A stretch of DNA of 5,129 bases from RGIG7213 sp045636245 (GTDB lineage: Bacteria; Bacillota; Clostridia; Oscillospirales; CAG-272): positions 1-5,129 of the forward strand of contig JAZTXA010000151.1 of the NCBI GenBank assembly GCA_045636245.1, given 5' to 3'. Both the position numbers and the translations under genes were made by a program. This document shows, in pieces, positions 4,990 through 5,129 of this stretch; positions within the stretch are counted from its first letter, which is position 1; each line of letters opens with the position of its first letter. The notes under the pieces were generated by a model, which was not told the origin of the DNA, searched no databases, and saw only the letters and a program-made list of their open reading frames with translations.

Positions 4990-5129
4990 GTGTAATTCTC
5001 CCGATCTTTCCGTTTCTGAATTCTTCAAGGATAACTCCCGCGCCGCGTTCTGTGTCAAGCACGCCGCCCGAAAGCAAAAATCCGCGTTTACGGCATATAA
5101 GCTCCATAATTGCCTCGCCGTCACGGCAC
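4961..5129 (-). CDS. rbgA: Ribosome biogenesis GTPase RbgA/YlqF, C-terminal end only (partial)
   Basis: The last 55 codons of a gene that enters from the right edge; the reading frame begins at 5128 and stops with TGA at 4963-4961. The visible peptide contains RGFLLSGGVLDTERGAGVIL and then EEFRNGKIGRITLE, which matches the C-terminal helical domain of the RbgA/YlqF family, where a glycine pair after a short hydrophobic stretch, an E-R-A/G-A turn and a final G-K-L/I-G-R-I/F-T-L-E are typical. RbgA is a circularly permuted GTPase that helps late 50S subunit maturation in Bacillus. Its GTPase domain lies outside the window, so activity cannot be judged. Gene order supports the call: rbgA directly before rnhB and yraN is a common Firmicutes arrangement. 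The stop codon is one base from an ATG of rnhB, and the preferred rnhB start lies inside this gene, so the two are probably translationally coupled. Confidence 0.85.
   Translation of the reverse strand, partial: CRDGEAIMELICRKRGFLLSGGVLDTERGAGVILEEFRNGKIGRITLERPEDTFI
4998..5002 (-). promoter_or_regulatory. Shine-Dalgarno supporting the TTG start of rnhB
   Basis: GGGAG lies inside the end of rbgA, 8 bases before the TTG at 4989. The competing ATG at 4959 has no well-placed purine tract; the nearest, GGAAG, is about 15 bases away. This site therefore favours the TTG, though coupling without a Shine-Dalgarno remains possible. Confidence 0.5.

Noticed and set aside
4990..5124. N-terminal extension of rnhB upstream of 4989
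   Set aside because: This stretch encodes the conserved C-terminus of RbgA in another frame, and the extension residues show no family similarity.

Overview
All the genes I can support lie on the minus strand, so the window is transcribed from right (5129) to left (1). The gene set points to a Firmicutes/Clostridia-type genome of moderate GC, probably a gut-associated or uncultured clostridial lineage: rbgA-rnhB-yraN, a zinc-type L31, HflX, an IMPACT/YigZ protein, a stand-alone E2-like acyltransferase and a short formate/nitrite-family channel. No mobile element, CRISPR array, tRNA or rRNA is visible. The taxonomic placement is inferred from protein character and gene order, not from a search.

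In order of transcription there are four units. (1) The C-terminal end of rbgA (late 50S assembly GTPase, cut by the window edge), rnhB (RNase HII) and yraN (UPF0102, nuclease fold) overlap or nearly touch. A nested hairpin followed by T-runs probably ends this unit. (2) rpmE (ribosomal protein L31) stands alone behind a near-consensus sigma-A promoter (TTGCAA-17-TATAAT), with helically phased A-tracts upstream, and is followed by a strong terminator hairpin. (3) hflX (ribosome-splitting GTPase) and a yigZ/IMPACT gene are separated by one base. The hflX Shine-Dalgarno starts immediately after the T-run of the rpmE terminator, so no promoter fits between them and hflX probably depends on read-through. 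A perfect 10-bp-stem terminator follows yigZ. (4) A stand-alone 2-oxoacid-dehydrogenase-E2/CAT-like protein and a short FNT channel, again one base apart, have their own extended -10 promoter and a strong RBS.

The right two thirds is largely a ribosome assembly, ribosome rescue and nucleic-acid maintenance neighbourhood. The left third is a separate, probably metabolic, two-gene unit. The points most worth a second look are the E2-like protein, whose catalytic DHRxxDG motif reads DERICTG, its pairing with an N-terminally short FNT channel, the terminator abutting hflX, the phased A-tracts upstream of rpmE, and the identical heptamer TGATATG at three separate gene junctions. Most of the window is ordinary conserved housekeeping sequence, and I do not see a convincing wholly new defence or mobile system.
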